A stretch of 64,000 nucleotides of DNA from an uncultured Oscillospiraceae bacterium (GTDB lineage Bacteria; Bacillota; Clostridia; Oscillospirales; Oscillospiraceae). The notes beneath the pieces are model-generated. The model made no database searches. It saw only the letters and a program-made list of their open reading frames with translations, and was not told the DNA's origin. This document shows positions 42,215 through 51,347 of this stretch, in pieces. The stretch lies in contig CAKTMC010000003.1 in the NCBI GenBank assembly GCA_934573735.1, positions 72,191 through 136,190 on the forward strand, given 5' to 3'. A program made the position numbers and the translations under genes. The first letter of the stretch is position 1. Each line of letters begins with the position of its first letter.

Positions 42215-43555
42215 TTAAGCTGTTTTAAGCGAGGCAAGGACGCGCTCCGCCTCGCCCGGATTTTGCGAGCCGAGGATATATTTCACGCCCTCCGTCGTCT
42301 CGATATACAAAAACGGCGCACAGGTCGGGTCAAGGCAGAGCCTTAGACTGCCATAGCCCGCCGCGCTGAAATTGCCCTTCAGAAGATGCGGCGCGCTGGT
42401 GCCGAAGCTGCGGACAAGATGCTGCGGAAGCTCGTTTATAAGCTCCGCTTCGGCGATATCGTCCAGCGCTATCTCATAGCCGCCCTTGCCGCAGTGCGCA
42501 ATGAGCTGCGTATCGCTTATCTCGAGCGAAACCGCCTTGTTCGTTGCCGCGTCGATTATAAGCCCCGTGAAGGGCAGCGCCAGAAGCAGCATGGCGACAA
42601 GCACGCTGAGCACTCTGCCGCCCGGCTGCGCCAAATTCACGGTCGTGTTGATGCCGACGCGGCAGTTGACGATGGTGCGCGAGTCGTTGGGGTCATAATA
42701 CAAAACGCCGCCCAGCCACTTGTCGTCCTCGTCGGCATACCAGCCGCTGCCGCTCTCCGAGCTGAGCTTTGCCTGTAGAGCGCGGGTTTTAAGCTCGATG
42801 CGCACAGCGGCGATGACCATGAGAGCGTAGAGCGCCATGATGCCGCAGAGCATCGTGATGGGGCTGCTTATCGTGAGCATGACGAGGGGACTTATCGCGC
42901 CGAGCCCGTATGCCGTGATGAGCCACATACGCTCCCAGCTCCGGCGGCGAATTCGCGTCAGCGCATTCGTTAGCTCCGTATCCGCATCGACAAGCTCCGC
43001 ACGGCGGCGGTACGCCCAGCGATAGCATAGGAGGCAGAGAAGCGCGCCCAGCATATTTGCAAGATAGAGCGACCATAAGCTGCGCTCGAGCAGCAGCGGG
43101 AAAAGCGAGAGCAGCACGGCGGGGACAAAGCTCCACAGCGGCAGCTCACGCGGCTCCTGCACGGCGCTTAAATCTACGCTCCTGAGCTCCGCCGAGCCGC
43201 TGCGCCAGCCGCGATTTAATTTTATTCGCTTGAGGTCGCGGTTGCAGTGCAGGTAGGGGATATAGGGGAGGATTATGCAGAGATCCGTCCAGATGAGAAA
43301 TACCGTAAACGAGGCGGAGAGGTTTTTAATAAATATACAGGGGATAGCAGCGATAACGAGCGCCGTGCAGATGAGCTTGAGCTCATGCTTAAAGCGCGAG
43401 AGCCGCTCCTGAACCTCCGGGTCGCTGCGCCCGTCGAAGGGCAGGGTCACGCCTACGGCGATATTTTTCGTAAATCGCGCCTCGCCGCCGAGTATTTTGC
43501 AGATAAGAAACGGCAACCAAATGAGGCTTCCCCAGAGAATAATGCGCCAAGTCAT
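42215..43555 (-). CDS. DUF5808 multi-pass membrane protein
   Basis: The 446-residue protein has about 9 hydrophobic segments. Residues about 275-320 match the DUF5808 pattern (GWYADEDDKWLGGVLYYDPN then NCRVGINTTVNLAQPGG), and the C-terminus is a PH-like domain (LEISDTQLIAHCGKGGYEI). Such proteins are regularly encoded with YtrA-type GntR regulators, as here: its ATG overlaps the regulator stop by four bases. The molecular role is unknown, possibly in response to envelope stress. Confidence 0.75.
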   Translation of the reverse strand: MTWRIILWGSLIWLPFLICKILGGEARFTKNIAVGVTLPFDGRSDPEVQERLSRFKHELKLICTALVIAAIPCIFIKNLSASFTVFLIWTDLCIILPYIPYLHCNRDLKRIKLNRGWRSGSAELRSVDLSAVQEPRELPLWSFVPAVLLSLFPLLLERSLWSLYLANMLGALLCLLCYRWAYRRRAELVDADTELTNALTRIRRRSWERMWLITAYGLGAISPLVMLTISSPITMLCGIMALYALMVIAAVRIELKTRALQAKLSSESGSGWYADEDDKWLGGVLYYDPNDSRTIVNCRVGINTTVNLAQPGGRVLSVLVAMLLLALPFTGLIIDAATNKAVSLEISDTQLIAHCGKGGYEIALDDIAEAELINELPQHLVRSFGTSAPHLLKGNFSAAGYGSLRLCLDPTCAPFLYIETTEGVKYILGSQNPGEAERVLASLKTA

Positions 43556-43923
43556 TTCGTTTCCCCCTCATATAGTTTCTTGCAGAGCGTGAGCGCCTCG
43601 TCGCGGCCGAGTCCGGCAAGGCGAAGCTCCGACAGACACAGGCGCAGTGCGTCAAGCGTCTCCGGCGCTATCGCGCCGCCGGTTTTACTCGGGGCGACTG
43701 CGGCTCCGCTGCGGCGGTCGGTCGTGATGTAGCCTTCCTGTTTGAGTAACTGGTAGGCCTTGCTGACGGTCATCATGTTGATGCCGCTGTCCTCGGCGAG
43801 CGCGCGCACTGTCGGCAGGCGTTCGCCCGGGGCAAGCCGCCCCTCCGCAATGCCCACGACTATCTGGTTGCGAAGCTGCATATACAGCGGCGTGTCGCTT
43901 GAAAAGTCAAAATGCAGAAGCAA
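43552..43923 (-). CDS. GntR-family transcriptional regulator, YtrA subfamily
   Basis: The 123-residue protein is a winged helix-turn-helix with a short C-terminal helix. Motifs: TPLYMQLRNQIVVGIAEGRL, GERLPTVRALAEDSGINMMT and VSKAYQLLKQEGYITTDRRSG. The TTG at 43923 is the likely start, 6-7 bases after AGAGGTG; a GTG at 43932 lies within the ribosome site itself. YtrA-type regulators usually repress their own operon. A palindrome over its promoter is the expected operator. Confidence 0.85.
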   Translation of the reverse strand: MLLHFDFSSDTPLYMQLRNQIVVGIAEGRLAPGERLPTVRALAEDSGINMMTVSKAYQLLKQEGYITTDRRSGAAVAPSKTGGAIAPETLDALRLCLSELRLAGLGRDEALTLCKKLYEGETK

Positions 43924-43938
43924 TATTATCACCTCTTT

Positions 43939-43957
43939 GTATTATATATAATAATAC
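43939..43957. promoter_or_regulatory. Candidate operator of the GntR regulator
   Basis: GTATTAT...ATAATAC is an inverted repeat overlapping the -10 box of the gntR promoter, as expected for autorepression. Confidence 0.55.
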
Positions 43958-43968
43958 AAACAATGCAA
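43941..43968 (-). promoter_or_regulatory. Promoter of the gntR-DUF5808 operon
   Basis: TTGCAT (43968-43963) and TATAAT (43946-43941) are spaced by 16 bases on the minus strand. Confidence 0.55.
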
Positions 43969-44002
43969 AAAGTCAAGGGGTAGGGAAATTATATACTTGA
44001 AC

Positions 44003-44265
44003 CCCTCAGGCGCTCCGCGCCAGCTCCCCTTTCAGGGGAGCCAAGGGCGTAGACCAAGACTCCCCTCGCCCCGCAGGGCGCTGCCCCTCTTAGGGGAAGT
44101 CCCCAGTGCGCACACTGGGGAAAGGGGTCTCCGGACTCGGACAGGGCGCAGAGCGAAAAAGACAGGACGCAGTGCGGACTATTTTTTTCCTATTGGCAAT
44201 CTCCCAGCCCCGGCGCCCCCTCAGTCTCGCTCACGCTCGACAGCTCCCCTAAGAGGGGCGCCAAG
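44003..44265 (+). repeat. Dispersed intergenic repeat, copy 3 (most complete)
   Basis: This copy joins parts seen separately at 13.3-13.9 kb: CCCCTTTCAGGGGAGCCAAG, CCTCGCCCCGCAGGGCGCTG, CCCCAGTGCGCACACTGGGG, a GGACTCGGACAGGGCGCAGA-like stretch and the terminal CCCCTAAGAGGGGCGCCAAG. Several stems suggest a structured RNA or DNA. No gene is credible within it. Confidence 0.7.
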
Positions 44266-44296
44266 TTTTTTATAAAAAATACCGGAAACGACAAAA

Positions 44297-44326
44297 AACC
44301 GTAACCGAAATAAATCGGTTACGGTT
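44297..44326 (-). terminator. Terminator of tRNA-Arg(ACG)
   Basis: AACCGTAACCGA and TCGGTTACGGTT are perfect complements; on the minus strand TTTTTT follows. Confidence 0.8.
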
Positions 44327-44403
44327 TGGCACGCCGTAAGGGATTCGAACCCCTGACCTTCTGGTCCGTAGCCAGACGCTCTATCCAGCTGAGCTAACGG
44401 CGC
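44327..44403 (-). tRNA. tRNA-Arg (anticodon ACG)
   Basis: Minus-strand cloverleaf: acceptor GCGCCGT/ACGGCGT, D arm GCTC/GAGC, anticodon stem TCTGG/CCAGA with loop CTACGGA, T loop TTCGAAT and encoded CCA. The first anticodon base should be edited to inosine to read CGU, CGC and CGA. Confidence 0.95.
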
Positions 44404-44527
44404 GTGTCTCTCGACAGCTTGATTATAATAGCACAGTCGGAAAGAAAATGCAAGGGTTTTTTGAAAAATTTTTTATTATTTTATATTATTTATATTTTTC
44501 CCGGATTTGCCGCGAAAAAGCCCCGTA

Positions 44528-44695
44528 TCACCAGCCCATGTAGCCGGAAATCGTGTCCGCGACCTCGGTCATCGTGTGCAGCGCCCTGCCGAGAGTGTTC
44601 TTTCCGGCGCTCTTTTTCGGCTTTGTAAGCATACCGACCGCGTCGCCGACAACAAGCCCTATGCCCATACCGATGAGGAAATTCTTTTTATTCAT
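44528..44695 (-). CDS. 55-residue YtxH-like small membrane protein
   Basis: The short ORF begins MNKKNFLIGMGIGLVVGDAV, continues with a lysine-rich segment and ends GYMGW. One Gly-rich hydrophobic helix (about 6-22) followed by a basic amphipathic part resembles YtxH-type stress proteins. GGAGG lies 7 bases before the ATG. It diverges from ymdB. Function unknown. Confidence 0.65.
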   Translation of the reverse strand: MNKKNFLIGMGIGLVVGDAVGMLTKPKKSAGKNTLGRALHTMTEVADTISGYMGW

Positions 44696-44821
44696 TGCTC
44701 ATACCTCCAAAATTTTTATTACGTTAATATTATGCTCAATTTTAACATTGCTACATTCATGTAATTTGTGGTATATTATAATAAACTATATATTATTAAA
44801 TGAATTTCGGAGGAGAGCGCC

Positions 44822-45595
44822 ATGAGCGTAAAAATACTGGCCGTCGGCGACGTTTGCGGCGAGCCGGGACTTGATTATATCGAAAAAAACCTGAAAAATT
44901 ACCGCAGAGCCAATGCCATTGACTTTGTCGTTGCAAACGGAGAGAACGCGAATGTCGTCGGAGTCACGCCGCGTCAGGTGGACACGATGCTTCGCTCAGG
45001 AGTGGACGTCGTCACCCTCGGCAACCACACATGGACGCGCACCGAGCTTCGACCCTATCTCGAGGAGCGCAGCCGCATACTCCGTCCGGCAAACTTTGCT
45101 CCGCAGTGTCCGGGGCGCGGCATCGGCGTATTCAAAACAAGCTTTGGCGACGTCTGCGTATTAAATCTCATCGGGCGCTTCACGCTCGACGGCAACACGG
45201 ACAATCCCTTTGTAATCGCCGACGGCTACATGGAGGAAATCAAAGAGAAAATTATTCTCGTCGATTTTCACGCCGAGGGCACGAGCGAAAAACGCGCCAT
45301 GGGCTTTATGCTCGACGGCAGGGCGAGCGCCGTCTGGGGTACGCACACCCATGTGCAGACCTCCGACGCGGAGGTTCTGCCCAAGGGCACGGGCTATATC
45401 ACCGACCTCGGCATGACGGGAGCGGCAAGCTCCGTTCTCGGCATAGATCCCGAGCAGAGCATAGGCAAATTCTTCGGCGACCCGCCGCGCCGCTACGAGT
45501 CGGCAAAGGGACCGGTAAAATTAGAGGGCTGCATATTTGAGATAGACCCGGAGACAGGGCGCTGCCTGCGGGCGGAAGGCGTTAGATTAAAATGA
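44822..45595 (+). CDS. ymdB: YmdB-family metallophosphodiesterase
   Basis: The 257-residue protein matches the YmdB family (TIGR00282) of calcineurin-like phosphodiesterases: KILAVGDVCGEPG, VVANGENANVVGVT, VDVVTLGNHTW, VDFHAEGTSEK and WGTHTHVQT supply the metal ligands. In Bacillus subtilis YmdB hydrolyses 2',3'-cyclic nucleotides and affects biofilm-versus-motility decisions. GGAGGAG precedes the ATG. It overlaps the following nuclease gene by 4 bases. Confidence 0.93.
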   Translation: MSVKILAVGDVCGEPGLDYIEKNLKNYRRANAIDFVVANGENANVVGVTPRQVDTMLRSGVDVVTLGNHTWTRTELRPYLEERSRILRPANFAPQCPGRGIGVFKTSFGDVCVLNLIGRFTLDGNTDNPFVIADGYMEEIKEKIILVDFHAEGTSEKRAMGFMLDGRASAVWGTHTHVQTSDAEVLPKGTGYITDLGMTGAASSVLGIDPEQSIGKFFGDPPRRYESAKGPVKLEGCIFEIDPETGRCLRAEGVRLK

Positions 45596-46692
45596 AAAAT
45601 ATAAGAATACTTCACACTGCCGACCTGCATCTCGACTCCGCTTTTGAGGCGCTGCCCGCCGGCAAGGCGGCTATTCGCCGCGCCGAGCAGAGGGAGCTTT
45701 TGTCGCGTCTGGAGGAGCTTGCGCGCAGTGAGCGAGTCGATCTTGTGCTTCTTCCGGGCGATATATTTGACGGCGGCGGCACATATTTTGAGACCGGGGA
45801 GGAGCTTGTGCGCTGCCTGCGCGACATTCCCGTTCCAGTATTCATCGCCCCCGGAAATCACGACCCTTATGACGCACATTCACCCTACGCAAAGCTCGAT
45901 TTCCCGGAAAATGTCCATATCTTTACGAGCGGCGATATAGAATGTGCGGAGCTTCCGGAGCTTGGCGTCTGCGTCTACGGCGCGGCCTTTACCGGCAGTG
46001 ACGACGGACCGTGCATAAGCGCGTTTCACGCCGAGCGCGAGGAGGGGCTTATAAATATATTATGCGCCCACGCAGAGCCGGGCTTTGAGCCGGTAAACGA
46101 GCAGGCGCTTGCCGGGAGCGGCATCGACTACGCCGCCCTCGGTCACATACATAAGCCGAGCGGACTGCGCCGCGCCGGTGATACCTGGTATTCATGGCCG
46201 GGCTGCCCGGAGGGGCGCGGCTTTGACGAGACGGGGGAGAAAAGCGTCAGCATAATAGAGCTTTCCGACTCCGGCTGCAAGCTCGGCACCGTCTGCATCG
46301 CGGCGCGGCGCTATGAGCTGCTGCCTGTGGACGTGACCGGCTGCGACCCGCTGCTTGCGGTGCATACCGTGCTGCCGGAGGACAGCGCACGCGACGTGTA
46401 TCGCATCATACTCACGGGCGAGGTGGACAGCCCTCCGGATATGAGCCGTCTGCGGCGCAATCTGGACGACTGCTTCTTCGCCTTGCAGCTTCGGGACGAG
46501 ACGCGCCTGCGCCGCGACGTGTGGGAGCGCGCTGAGGAGGACAGCCTGCGCGGGATATTCCTCCGAAAGCTGCGGGATAAATATGATGCCGCCCTGACCG
46601 CGGATGAGCGGGAGCTTGTGGAGCAGGCAGCCCGCTGGGGTCTGGCGGCGCTGGATAACATGGAGGAGGTAGTGCGGCATGAAGATAAATAA
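45592..46692 (+). CDS. SbcD/YhaO-like metallophosphoesterase (DNA repair exonuclease)
   Basis: The 366-residue protein has the Mre11/SbcD motifs RILHTADLHLDS, LLPGDIFDGG, APGNHDPYD and ALGHIHKP within the first 210 residues, then a variable C-terminal domain. With the ATPase encoded next (14-base overlap) it should form an SbcCD/Rad50-Mre11-like complex acting on DNA ends. The pair is closer to YhaO/YhaN than to classical SbcCD because the ATPase is short. Confidence 0.88.
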   Translation: MKNIRILHTADLHLDSAFEALPAGKAAIRRAEQRELLSRLEELARSERVDLVLLPGDIFDGGGTYFETGEELVRCLRDIPVPVFIAPGNHDPYDAHSPYAKLDFPENVHIFTSGDIECAELPELGVCVYGAAFTGSDDGPCISAFHAEREEGLINILCAHAEPGFEPVNEQALAGSGIDYAALGHIHKPSGLRRAGDTWYSWPGCPEGRGFDETGEKSVSIIELSDSGCKLGTVCIAARRYELLPVDVTGCDPLLAVHTVLPEDSARDVYRIILTGEVDSPPDMSRLRRNLDDCFFALQLRDETRLRRDVWERAEEDSLRGIFLRKLRDKYDAALTADERELVEQAARWGLAALDNMEEVVRHEDK

Positions 46693-48589
46693 AATGACGG
46701 CCTCCTTCGGCAAGCTCGAAAACGAGAGCATATCCTTCCACGGCGGGCTCAACGTCGTCTGCTCGCCGAATGAGAGCGGCAAGTCTACATGGTGCGCGTT
46801 TATAAAATCCATGCTCTACGGCGTGGACAGCGCCGAGCGCGCCAGAATGGGCTACCTGCCGGATAAAATGCGCTATGCCCCGTGGTCGGGAGCGCCGATG
46901 GAGGGCGAGATGGAGCTGACGGCGGAGAAGTGCAACATCACGATAAGCCGCCGCACAAAGACGAAGAGCGCGCCCATGCGTGATTTTTCCGCCGTATATA
47001 CCGGCAGCAACGTCCCCGTGGATAAGCTCACCGGCACAAACTGCGGCGAGATGCTGACGGGCGTGTCGAAGGACGTGTTCTGCCGCAGCGCCTTTGTCGC
47101 TCAGGGCGCAGTTGCGGTCACGGGGAGCAAGGAGCTTGAAAAGCGCATAAACGCCATCGTTGCCGCCGGGGACGAGCACAGCTCATATTCTGAGGCGGAC
47201 GAGCGGCTTCAGGCATGGAAGCGTAAGCGCAGGTATAATCGGCGCGGCGCTCTGCCGGAGCTTGAGGCGCGCATGGACGATGACCGTATGCGTCTTGAGC
47301 AGATGCAGGATTCGGTCGGTGAGGAGGAGCGGCTGGAGGCTATGCTTGCCGCGTCCAGACAGCGCTGCACCGAGCTTGAAAACGAGATGAACGAGAGCCG
47401 CCGCCGTCAGCGTAAGGAGTCTCTTGAGCGGCTCAACCGCAGCCGTGCTGAGCTGAAGCGGCTCAGTGACGAGCATGACGCGGCGCTGACGGAGCTTTCC
47501 GCACGGCGCGAGGAGCTGCACGGCAGCAGCTTCGGCATCACGCCGCCCGAGGAGCTTGAAACGAGGGTGGATTCGGATATTGCCCGTATCTCCGAGCTTA
47601 AAGGAGCCTCGGAGAAAAAGGCCTCGCCTATCCTGGCGCTGCTGTTCTTTGTCCTTGCGGCGATAGGCGCGGCGCTGTATATGTCGCAGGGCAGCGTTAT
47701 ATATATAGTAATGGCGATAGTAATGCTTGCGGCGGCGATGTTCTTTATATTCCGCATAACAAAGCTCCGTCAGGCGGCGGCGCAGGCGGCGGAGGAGCGG
47801 CGAAGGCTATTGAAAAGCTATCGCGCCGCCTCGCCGGAGGATATAAAAAGCGCCGTGGAGCAGCACCGTGAGCTCTGGGCGTCGGCGGAGAAGGCGGAGA
47901 GCGAGGAGCGCCGCAGCCGCAGCGCATATGAGTCGGCGCGCGAGCGGCAGAGCACGCTTGAGGAGGCTACGCTCTCGGAGCTTGATTTCACGGGAGGCAA
48001 TACCGAGGCGGCGCGGCTCGGCCGTGAGCTGAGCGAAAAGCGCGCCCAGACCGAGAGGCTGACCGCACAGCTTGCGTCGGTGCGCGGCAAGATGGCTGCC
48101 ATGGGCGACCCGATGGTGCTCAAGAGCGAGCTGAGCAGCATGGAGGATGAGCGTGCGGAGCTTAAAAAGGAATGTGCCGCGCTCGAGCTTGCAATAGAAA
48201 CGCTCAAGGCGGCAGACACGGAGATGCAGCTTCGCTTCTCGCCGGAGCTTAGCCGTCTCGCATCGGAGTATATGTCCGAGATGACCGGCGGACGCTGGAG
48301 CGGCGTGACGCTCAACCGCGATTTTACCGCCGCGGCAAAAGCGGAGGACGGCGCGGTGGCGCATGAGGCGGAGTATCTCAGCTCGGGCACGCTGGATCTC
48401 ATGTATCTTGCGGTGAGGCTTGCGGTGTGCGAGCTTGCGCTGCCGGAGGGCGAGTCCTGCCCGCTCGTGATAGATGATGCGCTTGTGAATATGGACGCGG
48501 AGCGCACGGCGGAGGCAATGAAGCTTTTGCGTAAGATAGCGCTCAAGCGTCAGGTAATACTCTTCACCTGCCGCAATATTGAGGAATAA
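46679..48589 (+). CDS. SbcC/YhaN-like AAA ATPase with transmembrane pair
   Basis: The 636-residue protein has Walker A SPNESGKST near residue 30 and a C-terminal ABC-type half with signature LSSGTLDLMYLAVRLAVCEL and Walker B LVIDDALVNMD. Between them are coiled-coil arms interrupted by two hydrophobic segments (about 317-360), suggesting membrane attachment as in YhaN proteins. It is short for an SbcC (usually about 1000 residues). Partner of the nuclease upstream. Terminated by the hairpin at 48609. Confidence 0.85.
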   Translation: MKINKMTASFGKLENESISFHGGLNVVCSPNESGKSTWCAFIKSMLYGVDSAERARMGYLPDKMRYAPWSGAPMEGEMELTAEKCNITISRRTKTKSAPMRDFSAVYTGSNVPVDKLTGTNCGEMLTGVSKDVFCRSAFVAQGAVAVTGSKELEKRINAIVAAGDEHSSYSEADERLQAWKRKRRYNRRGALPELEARMDDDRMRLEQMQDSVGEEERLEAMLAASRQRCTELENEMNESRRRQRKESLERLNRSRAELKRLSDEHDAALTELSARREELHGSSFGITPPEELETRVDSDIARISELKGASEKKASPILALLFFVLAAIGAALYMSQGSVIYIVMAIVMLAAAMFFIFRITKLRQAAAQAAEERRRLLKSYRAASPEDIKSAVEQHRELWASAEKAESEERRSRSAYESARERQSTLEEATLSELDFTGGNTEAARLGRELSEKRAQTERLTAQLASVRGKMAAMGDPMVLKSELSSMEDERAELKKECAALELAIETLKAADTEMQLRFSPELSRLASEYMSEMTGGRWSGVTLNRDFTAAAKAEDGAVAHEAEYLSSGTLDLMYLAVRLAVCELALPEGESCPLVIDDALVNMDAERTAEAMKLLRKIALKRQVILFTCRNIEE

Positions 48590-48608
48590 AAGATAATATT
48601 AAAAAAAT

Positions 48609-48634
48609 AACGCCGCGGGAACTCCCGCGGCGTT
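48609..48634 (+). terminator. Terminator of the ymdB-nuclease operon
   Basis: AACGCCGCGGGA and TCCCGCGGCGTT form a perfect 12-base stem, preceded by A-rich and followed by weak T sequence. Confidence 0.7.
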
Positions 48635-48821
48635 CAAGGCGTCGACAAAGTTCGACGCCTTGAAAACTTATTCAGGAGTATTCAAAAACACTCCTGAATA
48701 AGCTCGGATTGAACGCAGAAAGGGGACTCCCGTCCCCACTCTGCACTCTCCCCATGCAATTGCATACATTGCCGACAGCTTTGTCTACAGACTCAGCTAA
48801 CCGGCCGGCAGCCGGTTAGCT
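48635..48821. repeat. Run of four more perfect or near-perfect hairpins
   Basis: After the terminator come CAAGGCGTCGA/TCGACGCCTTG (48635-48662), CTTATTCAGGAGT/ACTCCTGAATAAG (48667-48702), GGGGAC/GTCCCC inside GCAG...CTGC (48716-48746) and AGCTAACCGGC/GCCGGTTAGCT (48795-48821). They lie between convergent genes and are unrelated in sequence. No ORF is supported. Confidence 0.6.
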
Positions 48822-48841
48822 CAAGTATATAAAAACTATAA

Positions 48842-49573
48842 TTACCCCTTATAGCCTATCCTTTCGGCGAGGGACTGCTCGATAATGACCACTGCGTCAC
48901 GATGGAGCTTCATGAAGGTCACGGGGCAGAAAGTCGTCACGCCGTCGGACATCAGCAGCGCCCTTGCAGCCTCATCCTTCTTGCCGCTGATTATGAGCAG
49001 CAGCTTTTTCGCCTTCATAATACCGCCCATGCCCATGGTCACGGCGTAGCGCGGCACATCGTCACGGCTGGCAAAGAAGCGGGCGTTCGCGTCGATGGTG
49101 CTCTCGTCAAGCTTTTCGCGGTGCGCGTCTGCATGGAGCGTCTCGCCCGGCTCGTTGAAGCCGAGGTGCCCGTCCGGCCCCACGCCCAGAACCTGCACGT
49201 CCACGTCGCTGCGCTCCAAAAGCTCGTTAAACTCGCGGATGTTCGCCTCAACGTCGCCGGTGCCCTTGGCGACATAGGTATTTGCCTTGTCGATGTTGAT
49301 ATGGTCAAAGAGATTGCTGTCCATGAAATAGCGGTAGCTCTGGTCATGCTCGGGCTCAAGACCGATGTACTCATCAAGATTGACGCTGTGGACGGCAGAG
49401 AAATCCAGACCCTCCTCACGGCAGCGGCGCGCAAGCTCCTGATACATTCCGACCGGGCTGGAGCCGGTGGCGAGTCCGAGGCAGCAGTCGGGCTTTGCGC
49501 GGACTATTTCCTCGATAATATCTGCTGCCGCAGCGCACTGAGCGGCGTAGTCCTTGGCAATTATGACTTTCAT
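48842..49573 (-). CDS. nagB: Glucosamine-6-phosphate deaminase
   Basis: The 243-residue enzyme converts glucosamine 6-phosphate to fructose 6-phosphate and ammonia. Motifs: LATGSSPVGMYQEL, VNLDEYIGL, GVGPDGHLGFNEPG and TMGMGGIM. The ATG at 49573 (MKVIIAKDYA) follows GGAGG by 7 bases; an upstream in-frame ATG has no site. It has its own promoter. With NagZ and the GH20 protein it indicates use of amino sugars; no nagA lies in the window. Confidence 0.95.
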   Translation of the reverse strand: MKVIIAKDYAAQCAAAADIIEEIVRAKPDCCLGLATGSSPVGMYQELARRCREEGLDFSAVHSVNLDEYIGLEPEHDQSYRYFMDSNLFDHINIDKANTYVAKGTGDVEANIREFNELLERSDVDVQVLGVGPDGHLGFNEPGETLHADAHREKLDESTIDANARFFASRDDVPRYAVTMGMGGIMKAKKLLLIISGKKDEAARALLMSDGVTTFCPVTFMKLHRDAVVIIEQSLAERIGYKG

Positions 49574-49622
49574 GTTGTTCCTCCAGTTCTTCAAAAATGT
49601 GCTTATTTCACATGATATTATG

Positions 49623-49651
49623 ATTATATTTGCTTTCTCTTAGATAGTCAA
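49623..49651 (-). promoter_or_regulatory. Promoter of nagB
   Basis: TTGACT (49651-49646) and a perfect TATAAT (49628-49623) are spaced by 17 bases. Confidence 0.7.
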
Positions 49652-49725
49652 GAAAAATAGCGCCTTGCTGCCGCCCCGACTCGGCAATTTTGACAAAAAT
49701 TAAGAAAATTTATGAGAAGAAGTCA

Positions 49726-49754
49726 TTGCAATTTGAGCAAAAATGAAGTAGAAT
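49726..49754 (+). promoter_or_regulatory. Promoter of the LysM protein gene
   Basis: TTGCAA (49726-49731) and TAGAAT (49749-49754) are spaced by 17 bases. Confidence 0.55.
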
Positions 49755-49819
49755 TGTAAGCGTAATGTAATATCAGAATTTTTATAGCTTTTATAAATAC
49801 TGATAAAGGAGAGAAGAGA

Positions 49820-51331
49820 ATGAAAAAGAGGCTTCTGTGCTTGTTCATTGCGGTGATGCTTCTCGTCGGGCTTATGCCGAGCGCCTTCGCGGAGGGGAAC
49901 ATCATTACATACACGGTCAAAAGCGGGGACAATCTTCCGAAGATTTGTGAGTCCGTTGGCATCGACTATTACAAGTGCCGTTACTGCATTATGAAGATAA
50001 ACGGCTTTTATAGTGAAAGTCAGCTCAACTGGATTTACCCCGACCAGAAAATCAAGCTTCCCGCAAGCGTTGAGATATCCGCAAAGATCATGAGCGGTGA
50101 GCTGGATATAAACGGCAATGTCCCCGAGACGAAGCCGGTCACTCCTCCTGCGCCCGAAACTCCGACTACGCCGACCACCACCGAGTATAAGACCATCAGC
50201 CATACCGTCGGCGAGTGGGATACGCTTATCTCCGTCTGCGGCAAGTACGGCATGAATTTCTATAACGTAAAATACGCCATCATGAAGCTCAACGGCTTTA
50301 CGAGTGAGTCGCAGCTTGACAGGCTCAGAAACGGTCAGGTCGTGAAGCTCCCGGCAAGCGAGGCGGATGCAAAGATAATCGCCGGCTCCGCTGCTGCGGG
50401 CAGCGATGCGGCAGGCGCCGTGAGCTATGTCGTCAAGGCGGGGGATACCTTCGAGTCTATCTGCGCCGCCCACGGGCTTGTATTTGCCTCGGTCAAAAAT
50501 CAGCTCATGAAGCTCAACGGCTTTACAAACGCCAGCCAGCTTGACAAGCTGCGCATCGGTCAGGTCGTAAAGCTCCCCGCAACTGCGACGTCGCCTACGC
50601 CTCCCACGCCTCCGACTCCGACTACGCCTACCCCGACTACGCCTACCCCGACTACGCCGCCTACTCCGACTACGCCGGAGACTCCCGCATATAAGACCAT
50701 CAGCCACACCGTCGGCGAGTGGGATATGCTCATCCCGGTCTGCGGCAAGTACGGTATGAACTTCTATAACGTCAAGTACGCCATCATGAAGCTCAACGGC
50801 TTTACGAGTGAGCGTCAGCTTGACGTGCTGCGCACGGGTCAGATTCTGAAGCTCCCGGCAAGCGAGGAGGATGCAAAGCTCGTTATGAGCAGCGGCAGCG
50901 CGACCCCGACTCCTACTCCGACCCCGACGCCCACTCCGGGCACTACTACGGGCGACCGCGTGGCATATTACCTTGTGCCCTATACCTTCCAGCCGGGCGA
51001 TACGGTGTATAATATCTGCCGGAGCATGGGCATTGACTTCGATAAGAACTCCGAGCTTATCAAGAAGCTCAATAACATCAGCGACTACCGCGCCATTGCC
51101 GACGGCAAGCAGCTCATTCTCCCGAGCAGCGCCGCTCCCGCAGCGGGCAGCTATTATAAGATTATTGCGCATAAGATAGTCTCCGGCGAGACGACGGAGA
51201 GCATCGCGGCAGGGCTTGGACAGGATCATGCAAAGATACTCGGCCTGATGAAGACGCTCAACGGCAGGGATAATCTTGAGATGATTTACGCCGGCGCAAC
51301 GCTCTATGTTCCGGTTGCCTGCAAGGCCTGA
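49820..51331 (+). CDS. Secreted six-LysM-repeat protein
   Basis: The 503-residue protein has a signal peptide (about 1-23, cleavage near AFAEG) and six LysM-like modules, which bind peptidoglycan or chitin-like glycans: about 28-88, 124-185, 199-254, 294-355, 380-437 and 448-501. Modules 2 and 4 are nearly identical (SHTVGEWD ... NVKYAIMKLNGFTSE), pointing to recent duplication, and the Thr/Pro linkers are DNA micro-repeats (CCTACCCCGACTACG-like). No catalytic domain is present. GGAG precedes the ATG. Confidence 0.9.
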   Translation: MKKRLLCLFIAVMLLVGLMPSAFAEGNIITYTVKSGDNLPKICESVGIDYYKCRYCIMKINGFYSESQLNWIYPDQKIKLPASVEISAKIMSGELDINGNVPETKPVTPPAPETPTTPTTTEYKTISHTVGEWDTLISVCGKYGMNFYNVKYAIMKLNGFTSESQLDRLRNGQVVKLPASEADAKIIAGSAAAGSDAAGAVSYVVKAGDTFESICAAHGLVFASVKNQLMKLNGFTNASQLDKLRIGQVVKLPATATSPTPPTPPTPTTPTPTTPTPTTPPTPTTPETPAYKTISHTVGEWDMLIPVCGKYGMNFYNVKYAIMKLNGFTSERQLDVLRTGQILKLPASEEDAKLVMSSGSATPTPTPTPTPTPGTTTGDRVAYYLVPYTFQPGDTVYNICRSMGIDFDKNSELIKKLNNISDYRAIADGKQLILPSSAAPAAGSYYKIIAHKIVSGETTESIAAGLGQDHAKILGLMKTLNGRDNLEMIYAGATLYVPVACKA

Positions 51332-51347
51332 TATATTGGAAGACTTG

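Noticed and set aside
44404..44825. Short plus-strand ORFs between tRNA-Arg(ACG) and ymdB
   Set aside because: They lie opposite the better supported 55-residue gene at 44528-44695 or in AT-rich spacer, and lack ribosome sites.
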